This document shows positions 10,896-23,593 of a stretch of 64,000 bases of DNA, piece by piece. Every line of letters begins with the position of its first letter. Within the stretch, counting starts at the first letter, position 1. The DNA is from Sophora flavescens (Eukaryota; Streptophyta; Magnoliopsida; Fabales; Fabaceae), in contig CM061062.1 of NCBI GenBank assembly GCA_030762895.1, positions 134,337,104 to 134,401,103 of the forward strand, read 5' to 3'. The position numbers and the translations under genes are program-made. A model generated the notes under the pieces. That model saw nothing but the letters and a program-made list of their open reading frames with translations, had not been told where the DNA came from and searched no databases.

Positions 10896-13800
10896 TGTAA
10901 CACCCTAGTTTTTACACATATGATTAATTATTTTATTTTGGTGTTTATGTTTATTTTGTTATATGGTTTAGTTTGAGTAATTAAATTACTCTCTTCAAAT
11001 TATTTTATTGGGTGCATTAGCACTGACTTATTTCAGTGAATGCACGCTTACTAGACAATAAGTTACATTATTGTCACTATTATTATCAGTACATAAAAAT
11101 GTTTTAAATAATATTATTAAGAGAAAAACATTTTCATATTTTCATTCTACTTAATTTTAGAGTTGAAAATAAACTGGTTTGACATCAATCGGAGATTAAA
11201 TTTTGGATCGAGTATTTTCTTAGTTGATCAGTTCAATTATTAATCTTTGCTCTAATTTGAATTTCGAAATCACATATTTATCAATATTTATTTTTAGATT
11301 CCAAAAAGTAAAAACATGTTTATTTTAGGCTAAATATTTATCACTCATTTTATACCCACTAGTAAAAAAATAAGAAATTCTCTATCCTCTCCCCTTTATA
11401 CTCGACACCTCCCCCTTTCAACAGATCTTCTCCCTCCTTTTATATTCTTCTCCTTCTTAATTAATGAAACTCCATCCCTCTCCATTTAGATCACAACCAC
11501 TAGCCGGGAAGCCGCGCGCTACCGCCTGCACCACTCGGAGTCGCGTCATCCCTGTCTCACCCAAAATGCGCCTGGTCTCGTGCCACCGCGAGCTCCGTAG
11601 AGCCGTCGCCTCTTGGACGCCGTTCAGTCGTCCGGCCGCCGCTAGAGGAGGAAGGAGAGGGTTGTACATCCCCGTTCCCCTCATCTCACGGGTCTGGTTC
11701 GGAGCTCAGCCGCTCGGACCACCTCCAAACGCCGTTCGAACCACCATGGTTGCTGTGTTCTCCTTTCCTCTTCATCTTGGGTAAATGTTTACCCCTATTG
11801 AAAATCCCCAAATTGATTTTGAAACCCTAACCCTAACCCTTTGATTTCAGATTTTAATCTTGAAATTTAAGTTTGTTTTATGAAATTAGGACTGTGAATT
11901 AGTGTTTCCCTAAACCAATTTCATTATTCTTTAGTTAAAATGAGTTTTCCCCAAATTGTATTTAGGAGCCCAAAACCCCAATTTGATTTTAATTGAATTT
12001 GATTCTGTTTTTGTGAAATTAATTATGATTTAGTGTAATTAGGACTCTTAATTAGTGATTCCCAAGTTCTTTTTTACGATCCTTTAATCAAAACAAAGTT
12101 TCCTTAAAGGGTATTGTGAAGCGTAAGCTCCAAACGTGATTTTCTTTGAAAATAACCTTGTTTGGTAATAAGATAAAGTGTTTAGATCAAATTAGAATGT
12201 GTGTTTGATCATGTGTAATTGATTTTCTTGGTTTCTGGTTGTTGCGCGTTGTTGGATTCCCTCTCTGAGACGTTTGACACGGCTATGCTTGCTTGATGGA
12301 GTAGATATGAGCTAATGTGAGCATTAAGACGAGGATCCTTTACTTGTCTTCAAAGGTAAGGGGAGTTTGCCTAGGGATATTCAATAACTATATGCATGTG
12401 TGTATGTGTGTAATTGAGTGTTGTGAATATTATTGTGATGTTGAGCCAATACTTGAATAACTTGTTTACTTGAACTGCTGTGGTTATTACTTGAAGTTGA
12501 ACATTTCTTGCTTTAAAGTGTTATGAATTATATATTTGTGATGAACTGTCATTAATTGTGGTATTATTATTGTTGTGAATATATTACTGTTGACTGAAGT
12601 TTGAGAGCTAGGACTTGAGTCTGTGCCCAATGACTATAAGGATTAAAAGCCTCAATAAGCCTTGAATAGAACTTTGAAAGTTTTGGGTTCACTTATAAAA
12701 GTTCCTTATTTAAAGTGCTTACTTCAGGAGAATAAGATCTTTGTTTTTAGAAAAATGTTGAAGTGATTTTAAGTTGAAGGAAACCACCTTTTTATGATCA
12801 AAAGTTTTGTACAAGAGAAAAATCCTTTTCGAACTATGTATTGTCAAGTGAAAACTTTCAAGATTATTTGGCAATATCCTATTAGGGGATTTTCAAAGAC
12901 AAAAGTATTTCAAAGATGCTTTATAAAAGATTTTCAAAGAAAAGGTTTTCTCCTAAATGTTTTAGAAACTTTCCGATAGCCTGGATAGGTTATCGAGGAT
13001 TCGGTTTTGAATTTGATTTTCACTGAACGAAAAATAAGTACTTAAGAAAGAGAATCTAGTACGCGAGACGTCACCTATTTCCTTAAATGCATGAGGGTAT
13101 GGAGGCAACTGCCCGGTGGGCTAGAGATTGACCAACTCTAATTCTTCTCCAGTGGAAAACGGTGAAGTTGAATATATGTGCAGCTATTTCCTAACTGGAA
13201 TGGGGAAATAGTGTCATTGCTTTGCATGAGCATCCTATCGGGAATGGGGATGTGCACCATTGATTTTTCTTTGGCATTGTTTTGTTCGTTTTTACAATGT
13301 GCCGTGTGCAGAGCCTGATCAGCTTGAAACGAAACAGAAAGTTGTGGGATCTCGGAGATTAGGTATCAAAATAGAATTGAATATTGAAGTGTCATGCATT
13401 CTCTTTATAAAACTGATTGTTCGGGTTTGAGACCCTTTGATATAACACTGTTATGTTATGTATATGCATGATTTAACTGCTTATATGATTATGTGATGTA
13501 TGTGTCATGTATATGGTTGTTGTGTGATATATCCATTTGTCGGTATCTCACCCTTACAAACATTTCAGGTTTCTTCTGGTTTGCTATTGTACCCTGGGTA
13601 TTTTAGTACAAATGTTGCAGAGGAGTCTTCCTAACTCACTCAAAGACTTAGATCTAGTTGTATGATGAAGTATTTGATTGTGGAATGATCACGTGAGTTT
13701 TCCTCAGGAATGACTTTTAGGACGACCAGCTTAGAGTTTGAGACTTAAATTATTTTTGAAAGTATGTATGAGTATGGCTCAGAGAGCCTTTATTTTAAAA

Positions 13801-14254
13801 TGGAATGTTTATGGCTCGGAGTGCATATCTTTTGAATGAAAACCTAAGTTGTTCCTTTTGGTCTTGTAAAGCTTATTGTTATAACTATTTTTTTTAGCAT
13901 AGTACTGCCTGGTTGTATTTGGTGTAACTGGAATTCTGGAATGAAAATGTAATTATTTTAGCAGGTGTTCTTTTACCTGGGATGTCCGAATTATAGAGGA
14001 GATTCTGTCGAAATTTTCGTAAAAATACTAGCTTTTATTCAAGTATACTCTTTAAATTAAATAGGTTTGCCAGGCTATGATAGTAAGTCTGGGTGCCGAT
14101 CAAGGCTTAGGTGTGGAGTCGTGACAAAAATTTTATACCCAATTTCAGACACTTATGTACTTATATAAATTATTTTCCGAAAGCACCAGCAAATTATCTT
14201 TTAATTTAAATTCCGCATGTGTTACGTAAGTAATGCCCTAAGGGGGGTGTTACA
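10896..14254 (+). mobile_element. Solo Tekay-type LTR, 3359 bp, target duplication TAGTA
   Basis: It begins TGTAACACCC and ends GGGTGTTACA, a perfect 10-bp terminal inverted repeat. It is flanked by TAGTA at 10891-10895 and 14255-14259, so this is a complete LTR with nothing internal, the usual product of LTR-LTR recombination. The first ~1.5 kb and the last ~700 bp resemble the family-B LTRs at 33359 and 50246. The middle (about 12350-13150) is closer to the family-A LTRs. A GC-rich segment lies at ~11500-11740, followed by AAACCCTAACCCTAACCC at ~11822. The host sequence is the 5' LTR of element A, so it is younger than that element. Confidence 0.9.
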
Positions 14255-16760
14255 TAGTATGTGTTACTTTCATTTTTCCAAGATGATCATGGACTTGAGC
14301 TCCATAAGATATTTGGATGCTAAGCCTAAGAGATTGGAATGTTTAAAGATCTCTAACCTATAAATCCTATGAAGGCCGAACCTGGAAGGTTATGGACCTA
14401 GGATACTTTGTTCTTATTTTTCCAAAATGATCATGGCTTTGAGCTCCTTAATACATATGGATGCTAAACCTAAGAGATTGGAAAGTTTAGTGAATGCTAA
14501 CCTATTTTACTAGCCTTGGCCGAATACCCTAAGTTTATAACTTAGTGGGATTTTAATTCAACTTTGTTAAATGATCATTGTTTATGAACTCCTAACACTT
14601 AAGGATCATAAATCCATGAGTTGTATAATTTTCGGGAATCTCTAACCCTAAGAACTAGTCTTGACCGAACCTATACCTTGTGGTTTAGTTTTCTTATTTG
14701 ATTTAAAGTTGTGATTTTGTATTCATCACCTTAGACTTCCATCACGGAGGAAACAATGACGTTCGTGGTATACCTCTCCAAGCATCTAATCTCCTTACCT
14801 TCACGGAAGGTAAGAGGGAATTGCCTAGGGATATTCAATGACTATATGCATGTGTGTATGTGTTTACTTGAGTGATTGGATATTATTGTGATATTGAGCC
14901 AATACTTGAATAACTGTTTACTTGAACTATTGTGGTTATTACTTGAAGTTGAACATTACTTGCTTTAAAGTGTTATGGATTATATATATGTGATGAAATG
15001 TCGTTAACTGTGATATTATTGTTGAGAATATATAACTCTTGATTGAAGTTTGAGAAGCCGGACTTGAGCCTGTGCACAATGATTATAAAGGATTAAAAGC
15101 CTTAATAAGCCTTGAATAGAACTTTGAAAGTATTGGTTTTATTTATAAAAGTTCCTTGTTTAACACGCTTACTTCAAGAGAATGAGATTCTAGTTTTGAA
15201 AAGGAACGTTGAAGTGTTTTTAAGTCAATAGAAACTACCTTTTTATGATCCAAAGTTTGTACGAGAGAAAACCTTTTTCAAACTATGTGTTTCATGAAGG
15301 AAAAACCCCTTTGAAAATATTTGACCTTATTCCATTAAGAATTTCAAAAGCAAACGAATTTTCAAATGTTTTATAAAAGACTTTGTAAAAGAAAAGATTT
15401 TCTCTTAAATGATTTAGAAACGTTTCGGTTACTTGGATAAGTGACCGAGACTTTGTTTTGGTTTTTGATTTTCAGTGAACGAAAAGTAAGAACAGGTGTA
15501 ATCGAATCTAGTATACGAGACGTCGGAATACTAGTTTTCTGTAATTTACACGTAGATCTTTGATCCGCATCACGTTGCTGTGGACCGTGTGTCCTAATTA
15601 TGTTGTTGTGGACTGTGTGTCATATTCACGTTGTTGTGGACTGTGTGTCCTAATCACGTTGTGATAAACGTTATTAAAGGTGAATGTTATTTTCTATGAC
15701 CACAAGTCTTGACTGGTGCATCGGTTTAAGGTGTTGTGATTGAGCACTCAGACTGCACGTCCTGTGTTATTGATTTTTAAGTGATGAAAATTGTGAATAG
15801 TCGATAGCCTTGGGCTTCGACAACGGAAAAGAGTGAACACAAAGAAAAATCTCGATAATGAAAAGTCTTTTATTCATATGAATTTCCCCTTGGCAGACGT
15901 GCTTGAGTTATCGAATACCCGCTTAAGATGTGGTATTTGATGATGTATACATCCGAATGGCCGTTATAAAGGATTCGTGATGGTGTTGATCCGAGTACAT
16001 GAGGTGACGGAGACGACTTGCCAAACGTGGCGTATGAGCCTGATCAAATCTTTCTTTATTAATGATAAAACGGTGATGTCATCTCATGAGATTAAGATTA
16101 GAGCCTAATAATAGAAGTGTCATGCATTATCTTTATAAAATTGATTGATTCGGGTATGAGACCCACTAGAATAATACTTGTTGTTTACCTATGAGTAATG
16201 TTTAAAATGTTAATATGCCAAGGTGTTGTATGTATCATGTGTATGGTTGTTGTATGATATATCCATTTACTGGCGTCTCACTCTTACAATTATATCAGGT
16301 CTCTTCGGGTTTTGCTGTAGTACCTTGGTACTCTAGTACCGATGTTGCAGAGGTGTCTTTTTAAGTCACTTGAAGACCTAGTGTTAGAGGTTGGGAAAGT
16401 ATTCTGATTGGGGGACCTCTCCAATGACAATTTGATAGAATGACCAGCGTAGGAGTCTGAGTTGGGGTTGTATATCTAAAAAGGTCGTAAATGTAGTGTT
16501 ATATACATCCACCTGTAGTTTGAACTTTCTCTTTCAAAAGTGGAAACCTAGAGAAATTTTGTATGTCATAGAAACTTTGTTACAAACGTGACTTTACGTT
16601 TTGAATGTACGAACGATGGATTTCAGAGTTATCCTTAAAAAAAATTGTATACCCCAGTTTTCTGACTTAAAAGAAAACAATTTTCGGAAAGCAGACAGCA
16701 AATTATCTTTTAATTTACTTCCGCATGTGTTACATAGTAATGCCTAAGGGGGCCGTTACA
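14255..16760 (+). mobile_element. Main part of the 5' LTR of element A
   Basis: Nearly identical to 20020-22520 and ends in CCGTTACA at 16760 directly before the primer site. Landmarks: CGAGACGTCGG near 15517, three 28-bp tandem units at 15573-15656, GGCAGACGTGC near 15895, ATCTCATGAGAT at 16081-16092, and TTTTCGGAAAG with CCGCATGT near the end. The solo LTR split it from its stub at 10839-10895. Confidence 0.85.
15573..15656 (+). repeat. 28-bp tandem repeat in LTR A, three units
   Basis: Units of the form CGTTGTTGTGGACTGTGTGT begin at 15573, 15601 and 15629. A decayed copy of the same array is in the paired LTR near 21335-21415, where small deletions break the period. In the family-B LTRs the same neighbourhood carries an unrelated 36-bp array. 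Confidence 0.75.
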
Positions 16761-16762
16761 GG

Positions 16763-16774
16763 TGGTATCAGAGT
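16763..16774 (+). promoter_or_regulatory. Primer binding site of element A
   Basis: TGGTATCAGAGT, two bases after the LTR end. It is one mismatch from TGGTATCAGAGC, which pairs with plant initiator tRNA-Met. The leader TGGTCGAGTCTTTCGGG follows, as in all Tekay-type elements here. Confidence 0.85.
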
Positions 16775-16849
16775 TGGTCGAGTCTTTCGGGATCTTTGGG
16801 AAATAGGTCTGTTGTGTTGACGTTGTGTTTTCTCTGAATTAATTTTTGT

Positions 16850-18095
16850 TTGGATTACTTCTTAGAAGTAATGTGTGTTGATACGCCTTTACATGTTTCA
16901 TTTTCTGGTTCAGTTATGAAACCAGCACCAGAAGGTGGACGTGGACGAGGTCGTGGACGTGGTCGTAGAGGTGGTCCTATTGGGGGTCGTGCCAACATGA
17001 ATGCGAATTATGACGGCGGGATGGACTTCGCTGCCCAAGCTTTGACTGACGTTGCTGCTGCCATAGCTCTCCAGACTGCCAACGCGGATGCCCAGAATCA
17101 GCAGGAGCAGCAAAGAGCTGAACATGCTACAGAAGGGAAGAATTTGAATGCCTTCCAACGCCAAAATCCGTCGCAGTTTGATGGGGACGTAGACCCGACT
17201 AAGGCCGATCTTTGGATCCAAGAGCTCGAGAAGATCTTTGAGTCAGTGCACACCCCAGAGGGAGCAAAGGTGTCTTATGCAACACATTCCAACTGATTGG
17301 AGATGCTGAATACCGGTGGAAAGGCACCAGACAACTGCTGGTAGCTGAGCATCAGGAAATCACTCGGGGAGCATTTCGTAACAAATTTATGGACAAATAT
17401 TTTCCCTAGAGTGCTCGGACAGAGAAAGAGCATCAATTCCCGAGGCTGAGTCAGCGGGACATGACAGTGGGGGAATATGCGGCAAGGTTTGAGTCCCTTG
17501 CCAAATATTTCCGCTTTTTCCAGAACAACCCCGATGAGGAGTGGAAGTGCAAAAAGTTCGAAGCCGGTCTGTGCTTCGAGATCAAGAAATCTGTGATGCC
17601 ATTGGAAATCCGGAATTTCCAAGCCTTAGTAGAGAAGTGTAGAAAAGTGGAACTAATGAGGAAGGAAAGAGGCAACGAAGAAACTGTTGGAGGACCCACT
17701 CGTTCCAAAGACCAATATCAAAATCAGAATAAAAAAGGGAGCAGCATCGGAGGGAACCTTATTTCCGACCACAAGGGAATGACCAGAATCAACAACAACA
17801 TCGTTCTGATAATTCTGAATCGGGAAGTGGAGGCCAACAGAACCAAAACCGAGGCCAATTTACAAGATGTTGCAAGTGTGGAAACCCAGATCACATGGCT
17901 AATTTTTGTCCATGCAAGGGAACGAAATGTTACAACTATGGACAAATAGGACACTTTTCAAGGAATTGTAATGCATCAAGGTTTGAAAGGGCTGCCAACA
18001 CCTTAGGGACCGATAGACCCCCAGCAAAAGGAAGAGTTTACACTATGACAGACATTGGAGCTTCACAATCTGATGATCTTTTAAGACATAAGTAG
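16850..18095 (+). pseudogene. Tekay-type gag, element A (broken)
   Basis: The product would coat the element RNA. In order: a Gly/Arg-rich tract (GRGRGRGRGRRGG, ~16940-16980), a Gln-rich linker, and the retrotransposon gag domain (NPSQFDGDVDPTKADLWIQ, then GDAEYRWKGTRQLL, FRNKFMDKYFP, EYAARFESLAKYF, KKFEAGLCFEIKKSV). After a Gln/Asn-rich linker come two knuckles: CCKCGNPDHMANFC is intact, and CYNYGQIGHFSRNC has lost its second cysteine. The frame is broken near 17278, by TAG at 17407-17409, and near 17733 in an A-rich run. It ends at 18095 just after the knuckles, where protease should follow. A start inside the frame near 16916 (MKPAPEGG) fits the family better than 16850. Confidence 0.85.
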
Positions 18096-18735
18096 TGTGC
18101 AATTTGAAGGTCTTATGGCAGTGGTCTATAATTCTAATTTGTAATAGGATTCTAAGTATAATCATGTTTTGACGCCCTTAAGTATTTGACTCTCTAGGGT
18201 CTCCTATGTTACTAGTTTTTCCAGTGAATGTATGTTTCTTATGACTTTTGGGAATAAAAGTCTCTTTAAGAAATTTATTCCAATTCCCTTCTCTTTTTGA
18301 TTGTTGTGGTCAGTTTAGACTATGGATCTAATCTTTCTTTTCCTAGAGTTGTGTACTGCGTTGTTGTTGCACGGGATGGGTATGTTTATAAAAGAAGTTT
18401 CTTGATGAAACTTAATCTAATCACTTTTACTTTTGGTGGAATTGAATTAGTTTGAATTCTTATAGAACTGTTGCTCTTTTAAATTGTTGACCATAAAATT
18501 CTAATAAAAAAAGAGACTTTTTAGATTCATGATTGTAAACGTGTACCAATCATACATTTTTATCTCCCTGAACCTACTAAAGGATCTTCATACACTGGAT
18601 GTTTCTGTATTCTTTTGGATTGATGAAGTTCTTTTAGATACTTTGTTCTGATAGTATGATCTTGATAAAGAAAGATCCTGTGTAGTTTCAAGTTACGTAA
18701 TTTCGAGGACGAAATTCTTTTTAGAGGGGTAGTAT
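18096..18735 (+). mobile_element. Deleted pol region and 3' internal end of element A
   Basis: No reading frame. Protease, RT, RNase H and integrase have been lost, since only 640 bases separate gag from the 3' LTR. From about 18390 the sequence matches 47765-48060 inside the family-B element, including CATGATTGTAAACGTGTACC and ACACTGGATGTTTC. The end carries TTTCGAGGACGAAATTC and a purine-rich AGAGGGG tract just before the LTR, the normal 3' signature of Tekay-type elements. Confidence 0.7.
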
Positions 18736-21700
18736 TGTAACACCCTGTTTTTCCTATGCTTTCTATAGCAGTAAATAGATATTTAAATGTGTTTATTTTA
18801 GATTAAACTCAGGATGATTTTAATTAAACTAAAATAATTTTCTTGTGTTGTTGTATCATATGAAGTTATGGTAAAAATTTCGGTTGAAAATTCAGACAGA
18901 AGCCGGTCTGCGTTTTCACTGCCGATACAAGTTTACTATGCAGAAAACCTAATTTTGACCCGTGAATGAGACAGTTAGTGTTTTTATTATGTTTCCTTCA
19001 ACTTTGGTTATTTTGAAAATTTTTGTTCAAAAATAAAATACAATATTTTATTCGGGTGAAAACGTCGGAAGAATTACGATCAGAAATGCAACCGGGTACG
19101 AAATGGAGCAGAATTGGAGACATAAAAGGCTTGAGGTGAGATGATGGAGTGAGGTGACTCGCTAGAGGTATGGCCTAAGCTACCTCCTAAAAAGTGGTCA
19201 TGATGACACTTTTTGAAATATAACATATTATATTCTAAAAACCCATTTTTCTCTTTCCTCTTCAACCAAACAAGGCACAAGGCCAAAACTTGCTCTCCAA
19301 GCTCATTCCTCTCTCCCCAATTTCATGCCACTCTCTCCCCTTTCTATATATACCCCTTTCATTTTCACTTCACCATCTTCCTCCTTCAAACTCCATTAAA
19401 GTTCATCTTCTTCATTCTTGTAAAAGTTCAAGCTCTTAAAGCTTTAGTTTTTATTCATCTTTTCTTCTTGAGTTCTTCATTAAAGTTCTTCCTTATACTA
19501 AGGGTAATGCTCTCATATGAATCTTTTTGTAAGTTTATCTTTTATTTCTTAATTTACTTTATGTGTTCTTTATATTCTTTAAACTTCTAAAATCTCTCTA
19601 AAATGGTAGAAAACTCCTTTTGAGTTGAAACCATTTTCTATAGTCTTGTATTAACTTATATTTTCACATACTAAGATGTTGTGTAAAACAAAAGTCTCAA
19701 TCCATCTCTTCCAATGAAGGTCGAATGCTTGCATTTGTGACCTAGGAAGTTTTTGTTTCAACTTTTGGAATATGATCATATGGACGAAAAATATGAATAA
19801 GTAGGCCTAGGTTACAATGTTTCAACTTTCCAAGTATTGATCATGGATTTAGAAATCTTAATAACTTGTCTATTTTATGTTATTAAAGCTAGTATGTGTT
19901 ACTTTCATTTTTACAAGATGATCATGGACTTGAGCTCCATAAGTTATTTGGATGCTAAGTCTAAGAGATTGGAAAGTTTAAGGATTTATAACTTGTTTAT
20001 TTTATGTTATTAAAGCTAGTATGTGTTATTTTCATTTTTCCAAGATGATCATGGACTTGAGCTCCATAAGATATTTGGATGCTAAGTCTAAGAGATTGGA
20101 AAGTTTAAAGATCTCTAGCCTATAAATCCTATGAAGGCCGAACCTGGAAGGTTATGGACCTAGGATCCTTTGTTCTTATTTTACCAAAATGATCATGACT
20201 TTGAGCTCCTTAATACATATGGATGCTAAACCTAAGAGATTGGAAAGTTTAGTGAATGCTAACCTATTTTACTAGCCTTGGTCGAATACCCTAAGTTTAT
20301 AACTTAGTGGGATTTTAATTCAAATTTTTTAAATGGTCATTGTTTATGAACTCCAAACACTTAAGGATCATAAATCCATGAGTTGTATAATTTTCGGGAA
20401 TCTCTAACCCTAAGAACTAGTCTTGGCTGAACCTATACCTTGTGGTTTAGTGTTCTTATTTGATTTTCACTTGTAATTTTGTATTCATCACCTTAGACTT
20501 CAATCACGGAGGAAACAAGGACGTTCGTGGTATACCTCACCAAGCATCTAATCTCCTTACCTTCACGGAAGGTAAGAGGGGATTGCCTAGGAATATTCAA
20601 TGACTATATGCATGTGTGTATGTGTTTAATTGAGTGATGGATATTATTGTGATATTGAGCCAATACTTGAATAACTGTTTACTTGAACTATTGTGGTTAT
20701 TACTTGAAGTTGAACATTACTTGCTTTAAAGTGTTATGGATTATATATATGTGATGAACTGTCGTTAACTGTGATATTATTGTTGAGAATATATTACTGT
20801 TGATTGAAGTTTGAGAAGCCGGACTTGAGTCTGTGCACAATGATTATAAAGGATTAAAATCCTTAATAAGCCTTGAATATAACTTTGAAAGGATTGGTTT
20901 TATTTATAAAAGTTCCTTGTTTAAAACGCTTACTTCAAGAGAATGAGATTCTAGTTTTGAAAAGGTAGGTTGAAGTGTTTTTAAGTCAATAGAAACTACC
21001 TTTTTATGATCCAAAGTTTGTACGAGAGAAAACCTTTTTCGAACTATGTGTTTCATGAAGGAAAAACCCATTTGAAAATATTTGACCTTATTCCATTAAG
21101 GATTTCAAAAGCAAACGAATTTCCAAATGTTTTATAAAAGACTTTGTAAAGGAAAAGATTTTCTCCTAAATGATTTAGAAACGTTCCGGATACTTGGATA
21201 AGTAATCGAGACTTTGTTTTGATTTTTGATTTTCACTGAACGAAAAGTAAGAACACGTGAAATCGAATCTAGTATACGAGACATCGGAATACTAGTGTTC
21301 TGTAATTCACACGTAGATCTTTGATCCGCGTCACGTTGCTGTGGACTGTGTGTCCTAATTACATTATTGTGGACTGTGTCCTATTCACATTGTTGTGGAC
21401 TATGTGTCCTAATCACGTTGTGATAAACGTTATTAAAGGTGAATGTTGTTTTCTATGACTACAAGTCTTGACTGGTACATCGGTCTAAGGTGTTGTGATT
21501 GAGCACTCGGACTGCGCGTCCTGTGTTATTGATTTTCAAGTGATGAAAATTGTGAATAGTCGTTAGCCTTGGACTTCGACAACGGAAAAGAGTGAACACA
21601 AAGAAAAATCTCGATAATGAAAAGTCTTTTATTCATATGCATTTCCCCTTGGCAGACGTGCTTGAGTTACCGAATACCCGCTTAAGATGTGGTATTTGAT

Positions 21701-22520
21701 GATGTATACATCCGAATGGCCGTTATAAGGGATTCGTGATGGTGTTGATCCGAGTACATGAGGTGAAGGAGACAACTTGCCAAACGTGGCATATGAGCCT
21801 GATCAACTCTTTCTTTATTAATGATAAAATGTTGATGACATCTCATGAGATTAAGATTAGAGCCTGATAATAGAAGTGTCATGCATTATCTTTAAAAAAT
21901 CGATTGATTCGGGTATGAGACCCACTGAAATAATACTTGTTGTTTACCTATGAGTAATGTTTAAAATTTTGATATGCCAAGGTGTTGTATGTATCATGTG
22001 TATGGTTGTTGTATGATATATCCATTTACTGGTGTCTCACTCTTACAGTTATGTCAGGTATCTCCGGGTTTTGTTGTAGTACCTTGGTACTCTAGTACCG
22101 ATGTTGCAGAGGAGCCTTTCTAAGTCACTTGAAGACCTAGTGTTAGAGGTTGGGAAAGTATTTTGTTTAAGGGACCTCTTCAATGACTATTTGATAGAAT
22201 GACCAGCGTAGGAGTCTGAGTTGGGGTTGTATATCTAAAGAGGTCGGTAAATGTAGTGTTATATACATCCACCTGTAGTTTGAACTTTCTCTTTCAAAAG
22301 TGGAAACCTAGAGAAATTTTGTATGTCATAGAAACTTTGTTACAAACGTGACTTTACGTTTTGAATGTACGAACGATGGATTTCAGAGTTATCCTTAAAA
22401 AAAATTGTATACCCCAGTTTTCTGACTTAAAAGAAAACAATTTTCGGAAAGCAGACAGCAAATTATCTTTTAATTTACTTCCGCATGTGTTACATAGTAA
22501 TGCCTAAGGGGGGCGTTACA
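18736..22520 (+). mobile_element. 3' LTR of element A, 3785 bp
   Basis: Starts TGTAACACCC and ends GGGCGTTACA. TATATATA at 19345-19352 is followed by CT-rich sequence and is a plausible promoter. The 3' two thirds pair with 14255-16760. ATCTCATGAGAT is at 21840-21851. Immediately right (22521) is the 3' flank of mTERF copy 2, so the element went into that flank. A target duplication cannot be checked because the left end is lost. Confidence 0.9.
19855..20108 (+). repeat. 127-bp tandem duplication in LTR A
   Basis: The block ATAACTTG(T)CTATTTTATG through CTAAGAGATTGGAAAG occurs twice in succession, with matching points at 19881 and 20008 (period 127). The two copies differ at a few bases. The 5' LTR is truncated here, so whether it also had the duplication is unknown. 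Confidence 0.75.
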
Positions 22521-22765
22521 TTGGTCATTGGCACGCACCAAAGAAACAGAAATGAGCTGTGTAATGTACTGTATATGAAAGCTTTTATATCAAAATAGTC
22601 AAATCAAGACACAAATTAACAAAGAAAACATGTTTCTTGAAATAGTTGAAATCCTTGTTTCACACTAGTACGTCAACTGGCATCAAGAAACATAACACGG
22701 ATGAATTACAGTTTTACACAAAAGCATGTGCTCACTACCTAACAATTTAATAACTAATTGATGCT

Positions 22766-23593
22766 AATCCTCTCTTATCTTGAAAATTCGATTTTTTTTC
22801 CTTCCCTGGTATAACTTTAACAGCTCAACAGTTTCCTCCTTGAAAATTTTCACATACTTTTCAAGAAAAAAATTTCGGACAAGATAAAAGGTGTAAATAA
22901 GCTTGCATTCTTTTTTATCAAACCTTTTGTGAGTAGATATTGGACAACCAAATCCCTTGGAATGATCGTTTTCTCCAAACTATATCCAAAAGGCACTGGA
23001 CATATGAAAAGGTCCAAAGAATTCCAAGTTAGATGATTGACCCAAAAGCTCATCAACCCATTAATTTTATCCTTAGATGTCAACATACAACCCGGATCCC
23101 TCCTGAATGCAACAGTGGTTTCTTCTTCAGACCACCCCCAGCTCTTAAGGGCTTCAACTTTTGCATTCCATTTGGGTTTGGAGATACCCACTTTGACTAG
23201 AAATGCTATAACAAAACTTACTTTTGAAGGATCAAACCCCAATTCCTTTACTTCATCCACGGCCCTCCTTAAGCTATTATCATTTAATACAAAACTAGAC
23301 CGAATCAAATAGGGAATGTTTGATTCCTTCACTCCTTCATTACGCAACAATTTCAGATTTTCCCTAAGATGTTTCTTGGTTACTAATAAACTAGGCGAAC
23401 TAATTAAGTAAAGCGTCGAGGGTTTTCTTATCAGATTGAAAGAATGTTCTCATCAATTCATACATAGGGATGATGCTATTCTTGAGGCTTGAAAATAGGA
23501 ATCGAGGGCTCTTAGTCACGGACAGCACAATGCCAGAGGTGGAAGCACCTTTGGAGGCTAAAAATTCAAACTTTGGCAAAATAGATTTGTGGG
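22766..23593 (-). pseudogene. mTERF-family gene, copy 2 (3' part, broken)
   Basis: Closely related to 6098-6930. It starts at the HKSILPKFEFLASKGAS block and runs through KSPRFLFSSLKNSI, ELGFDPSKVSFVIAFL, VEALKSWGWSEEETTVAFRRDPGCML and LEKTIIPRDLVVQYLL. The N-terminal targeting sequence and first repeats are absent. Against copy 1 there is a 4-base insertion near 23403 that brings a stop, and a frameshift near 22870. Downstream DNA to 22526 also matches the flank of copy 1. At 23593/23594 it is fused in frame to LINE ORF1 sequence. Confidence 0.8.

Noticed and set aside
11822..11842. Possible interstitial telomere tract
   Set aside because: Only about two and a half CCCTAA units, not the plant CCCTAAA repeat, and present at the same place in every related LTR.
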